DNA of 64,000 bases, taken from contig NZ_CP047897.1 of assembly GCF_009913235.1 (NCBI RefSeq), positions 3,533,001-3,597,000 of the forward strand, written 5' to 3'. The notes beneath the pieces are model-generated. The model was not told the DNA's origin and did no database searches. It was given only the letters and a program-made list of their open reading frames with translations. The DNA comes from Nibribacter ruber (GTDB taxonomy: Bacteria > Bacteroidota > Bacteroidia > Cytophagales > Hymenobacteraceae). Numbering within the stretch: the first letter of the stretch is position 1; each line of letters begins with the position of its first letter. Both the position numbers and the translations under genes were made by a program. Shown piece by piece: positions 62,583-64,000 of the stretch.

Positions 62583-62620
62583 CGTTTTTGGGCTGTTTTC
62601 TGAAAAATAGCCCAAAAACG
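62583..62620. repeat. 38-bp palindrome, copy 26
   Basis: Arms CGTTTTTGGGCTGTTTT and AAAATAGCCCAAAAACG, loop CTGA. Positions 10 and 29 are exchanged together (G and C), and position 26 gives a G-U wobble, so pairing is complete at the RNA level apart from the loop. Confidence 0.92.
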
Positions 62621-62631
62621 TAGAGAACCTG

Positions 62632-62639
62632 TAGCTTTG
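62632..62639 (+). promoter_or_regulatory. -7 element of the YciI gene
   Basis: TAGCTTTG, 22 nt before the ATG and 11 nt after palindrome copy 26. The palindrome would occupy the -33 region, and no TTTG is seen there. Confidence 0.5.
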
Positions 62640-62661
62640 CTCCTCCACAAAAGATAGACGT

Positions 62662-62952
62662 ATGTTTTTGATTGAACTCACCTATAAAGTGCCTTTCACT
62701 GAAGTGGACCCATTCATGTCTGAGCACATGGCGTTTCTGGAGAAGCACTATGCAAAGGGAACCTTCCTGGCTTCGGGACGCAAGGTTCCACGTGACGGCG
62801 GCCTCATTTTTTGCCAGGCTGGCAGCAAGGCAGACGTAGAAGAACTCATGCAGGAAGACCCATTTGTGTACCAGGACCTGGCAGACCTGCGAGTGATAGA
62901 GTTCACCGCCTCCCGCGCCGAAGAAGGGTTGAAAGGTCTTTTGCCATCATAG
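62662..62952 (+). CDS. YciI-family protein
   Basis: The product is 96 residues, a ferredoxin-like alpha/beta fold. The family pattern is visible in FLIELTYKVPFTEVDPFMSEHMAFLEKHYAKGTFLASGRKVPRDGGLIFCQAGSKADVEELMQEDPFVYQDLADLRVIEF. The conserved histidine (SEHMAFL) and the DPF motif are present. Members include muconolactone-isomerase-like and dye-decolourising relatives, but the cellular function is unknown. Monocistronic, with a strong terminator at 63072. Confidence 0.9.
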   Translation: MFLIELTYKVPFTEVDPFMSEHMAFLEKHYAKGTFLASGRKVPRDGGLIFCQAGSKADVEELMQEDPFVYQDLADLRVIEFTASRAEEGLKGLLPS

Positions 62953-63071
62953 GGAATCTCCCAGCCGTGAGCGAGTACAACCTCTGATTGCGTCTGTTTG
63001 CTGAGGATGGGCGCGATAGAATTTTCAGGAAAAGAAGCACGACTTCCATCCCATTTTTAAAGAGATTATAA

Positions 63072-63111
63072 AACCAGAGAGGCCGCCTGTAAACAGGCGG
63101 CCTCTCTGGTT
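63072..63111. terminator. Bidirectional terminator between convergent genes
   Basis: A perfect 19-bp stem (63072-63090 with 63093-63111; core AGAGAGGCCGCCTGT) with a 2-nt loop. It serves the YciI gene and the leftward HMA gene. Confidence 0.9.
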
Positions 63112-63132
63112 GAACGAATTAAAAAATACTGT

Positions 63133-63345
63133 TTAGTCTTCTATCGTCTCCGCAGAATAACCTGCAGATTCCACGGCCAGAATCACGGCGTCTGACGTGG
63201 CATCGCCTTCTATGGTGAGAACCTTGTCTGGCGAGTTGGTGTCTACCTCCCATTTGTAAATACCGGGCGTCTTGTCCAAAATGGGAGTGACGGTGCTAAT
63301 ACAGCCACCGCATTTAATATTGGTCTTGAATTTCTTAGTACTCAT
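63133..63345 (-). CDS. Heavy-metal-associated (HMA) domain protein, CopZ-like chaperone
   Basis: The product is 70 residues, one ferredoxin-like HMA domain. The metal-binding motif is CGGC in TNIKCGGCISTVTPIL (Cys12 and Cys15), in the position of the GMxCxxC loop of copper chaperones. The C-terminal part, VLAVESAGYSAETI, matches the GY loop near the metal site. It probably hands Cu(I) to the CopA-type ATPase encoded next to it, from which it is separated by a palindrome and about 118 bp. Leftward. Confidence 0.92.
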   Translation of the reverse strand: MSTKKFKTNIKCGGCISTVTPILDKTPGIYKWEVDTNSPDKVLTIEGDATSDAVILAVESAGYSAETIED

Positions 63346-63379
63346 CTTTTTTTAATTAGGAATTAGGTTTTCAATTAAC

Positions 63380-63417
63380 CGTTTTTGCCCTCTTTTACAG
63401 AAAACAAGCCAAAAACG
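63380..63417. repeat. 38-bp palindrome, copy 27
   Basis: Arms CGTTTTTGCCCTCTTTT and AAAACAAGCCAAAAACG, loop ACAG. It lies between the ATPase and HMA genes, 46 nt from the ATPase stop. Confidence 0.85.
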
Positions 63418-63463
63418 GGTTAGTGTAACAATCAACAATTAGCAATCAACAATCAGTCAGCTA

Positions 63464-64000
63464 TTACAATTTTAACGAACGGAGGCGCAAACTGTTGGTC
63501 ACCACAGAGACTGAGCTCAGGGCCATGGCTGCGCCTGCCAGCATGGGGTCCAGCAAGAAGCCCCAGATAGGGAAGAGCAGTCCGGCCGCCACGGGTATTC
63601 CTATCAGGTTGTAAATAAAGGCCCAGAACAGGTTCTGGTGGATGGTGCGCACGGTGGCTTTGCTCAGTTTGATGGCCTTGGCAATGGCGCTGAGGTCTGA
63701 GTGCATGAGCGTTACTTTGGCTACGTCCATGGCAATGTCTGTGCCGCGGCCCATGGCAATGCCCACGTCTGCCAGCGCCAGCGCCTGCGAGTCGTTGATG
63801 CCGTCACCTACCATGCCTACCACGTGTCCCTGTGCCTGCAGTTCCTGAATGAAATCGGCCTTGTCCTGGGGCATCACCTCGGCTTTGTAGTGTTGCAAGC
63901 CTACCTGCTGGGCCACGGCGGCAGCGGTTTGAGCATTGTCGCCGGTGAGCATGTACACCTGCAAACCAAGCTGTTGCAACTCTTGTATGGCCTCCGCCGA
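63464..64000 (-). CDS. copA: C-terminal part of a copper-transporting P1B-type ATPase (5' end outside window)
   Basis: The frame is open to the right edge, giving about 178 C-terminal residues. The hinge is MVGDGINDSQALALADVGIAMGRGTDIAMDVA, typical of P1B pumps (GDGIND). Membrane helices 7 and 8 follow: NLFWAFIYNLIGIPVAAGLLFP with the Tyr-Asn pair, then AGAAMALSSVSVVTNSLRLRSL with Met-x-x-Ser-Ser, together the Cu(I)-specific signature of P1B-1 ATPases. The Cys-Pro-Cys helix and phosphorylation Asp lie outside. It exports Cu(I) from the cytoplasm, fed by the adjacent HMA protein. The end of its 3' side is marked by copy 27 of the palindrome. Confidence 0.92.
   Translation of the reverse strand, partial: SAEAIQELQQLGLQVYMLTGDNAQTAAAVAQQVGLQHYKAEVMPQDKADFIQELQAQGHVVGMVGDGINDSQALALADVGIAMGRGTDIAMDVAKVTLMHSDLSAIAKAIKLSKATVRTIHQNLFWAFIYNLIGIPVAAGLLFPIWGFLLDPMLAGAAMALSSVSVVTNSLRLRSLKL

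Noticed and set aside
1-64000. CRISPR arrays
   Set aside because: The 38-bp repeats are spread at kilobase distances, palindromic and variable; there is no direct-repeat/spacer layout and no cas gene.
1-64000. tRNA or rRNA genes
   Set aside because: I read the intergenic gaps for T-loop (GTTCRANYC) and cloverleaf patterns and saw none; a covariance search would be more certain.

Overview
The window looks like chromosome from a Bacteroidota bacterium of the order Cytophagales, probably family Hymenobacteraceae (the Rufibacter/Nibribacter/Pontibacter neighbourhood). The grounds are a SusC/SusD pair, a DUF1800/DUF1501 pair, many short lipoproteins, -7 promoter boxes of the form TAnnTTTG, few recognisable Shine-Dalgarno sites, and a moderately GC-rich core. 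The genus is an inference from gene style; there is no rRNA here to test it. I found no tRNA, rRNA, CRISPR array, prophage or transposase gene.

Layout. 0-5 kb: the end of a membrane glycosyltransferase-like gene, dxs (isoprenoid synthesis), a small membrane protein, an alpha/beta hydrolase and a four-helix membrane protein. 5-12 kb: a large BNR/VPS10-like propeller protein, a stand-alone response regulator, three lipoproteins and asd. 12-20 kb: a lamin-tail-domain secreted protein, a TauE/SafE exporter, a DUF6588-like protein and the DUF1800/DUF1501 pair. 20-29.5 kb: a nutrient-uptake locus (SusC, SusD, a small lipoprotein behind a consensus promoter), then an amidase and an S9 peptidase. 29.5-35 kb: a PAP2 phosphatase, metK, and a leftward run of acyl-CoA dehydrogenase, rpsU, a Xer-type recombinase and hpf. 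35-39 kb: a capsule/exopolysaccharide export operon (Wza-like, Wzc-like tyrosine kinase, PHP-type phosphatase). 39-46 kb: an epimerase, a TPR protein, a phosphosulfolactate-synthase-like enzyme, DedA, aroE, and an ECF sigma factor overlapping a membrane protein that carries a barrel-like domain. 47-57 kb: uvrB, a lipoprotein, a three-subunit Tat-exported molybdenum oxidoreductase, a GNAT acetyltransferase and a B12-binding radical SAM protein. 57-64 kb: a His/Met-rich outer-membrane protein, a P2-type cation ATPase, a YciI protein, a copper-chaperone-like HMA protein and the end of a CopA-type copper ATPase.

The feature that ordinary annotation would miss is a family of 27 interspersed near-palindromes, all read as exactly 38 bp: a 17-nt arm CGTTTTTGGCCTGTTTT, a 4-nt loop (most often CCAG), and the complementary arm AAAACAGGCCAAAAACG. 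That is about one per 2.4 kb. They lie almost wholly between genes and ten lie within 15 nt of a stop codon or overlap one. Several join or become intrinsic terminators. One supplies a stop codon, one appears to supply a start codon, and one lies in frame inside a coding sequence. Three copies carry compensating changes in both arms, as expected for a selected RNA or DNA hairpin. No element-encoding gene is present, so a non-autonomous REP- or MITE-like element acting as a mobile terminator or 3'-end structure is the working idea. I know of no published description of it, but I could not search.

A second, single 94-bp inverted-repeat element lies after dxs. Gene starts were moved from the longest open frame where signal peptides, promoter boxes or family alignments pointed to a better codon; these cases are stated in the entries.
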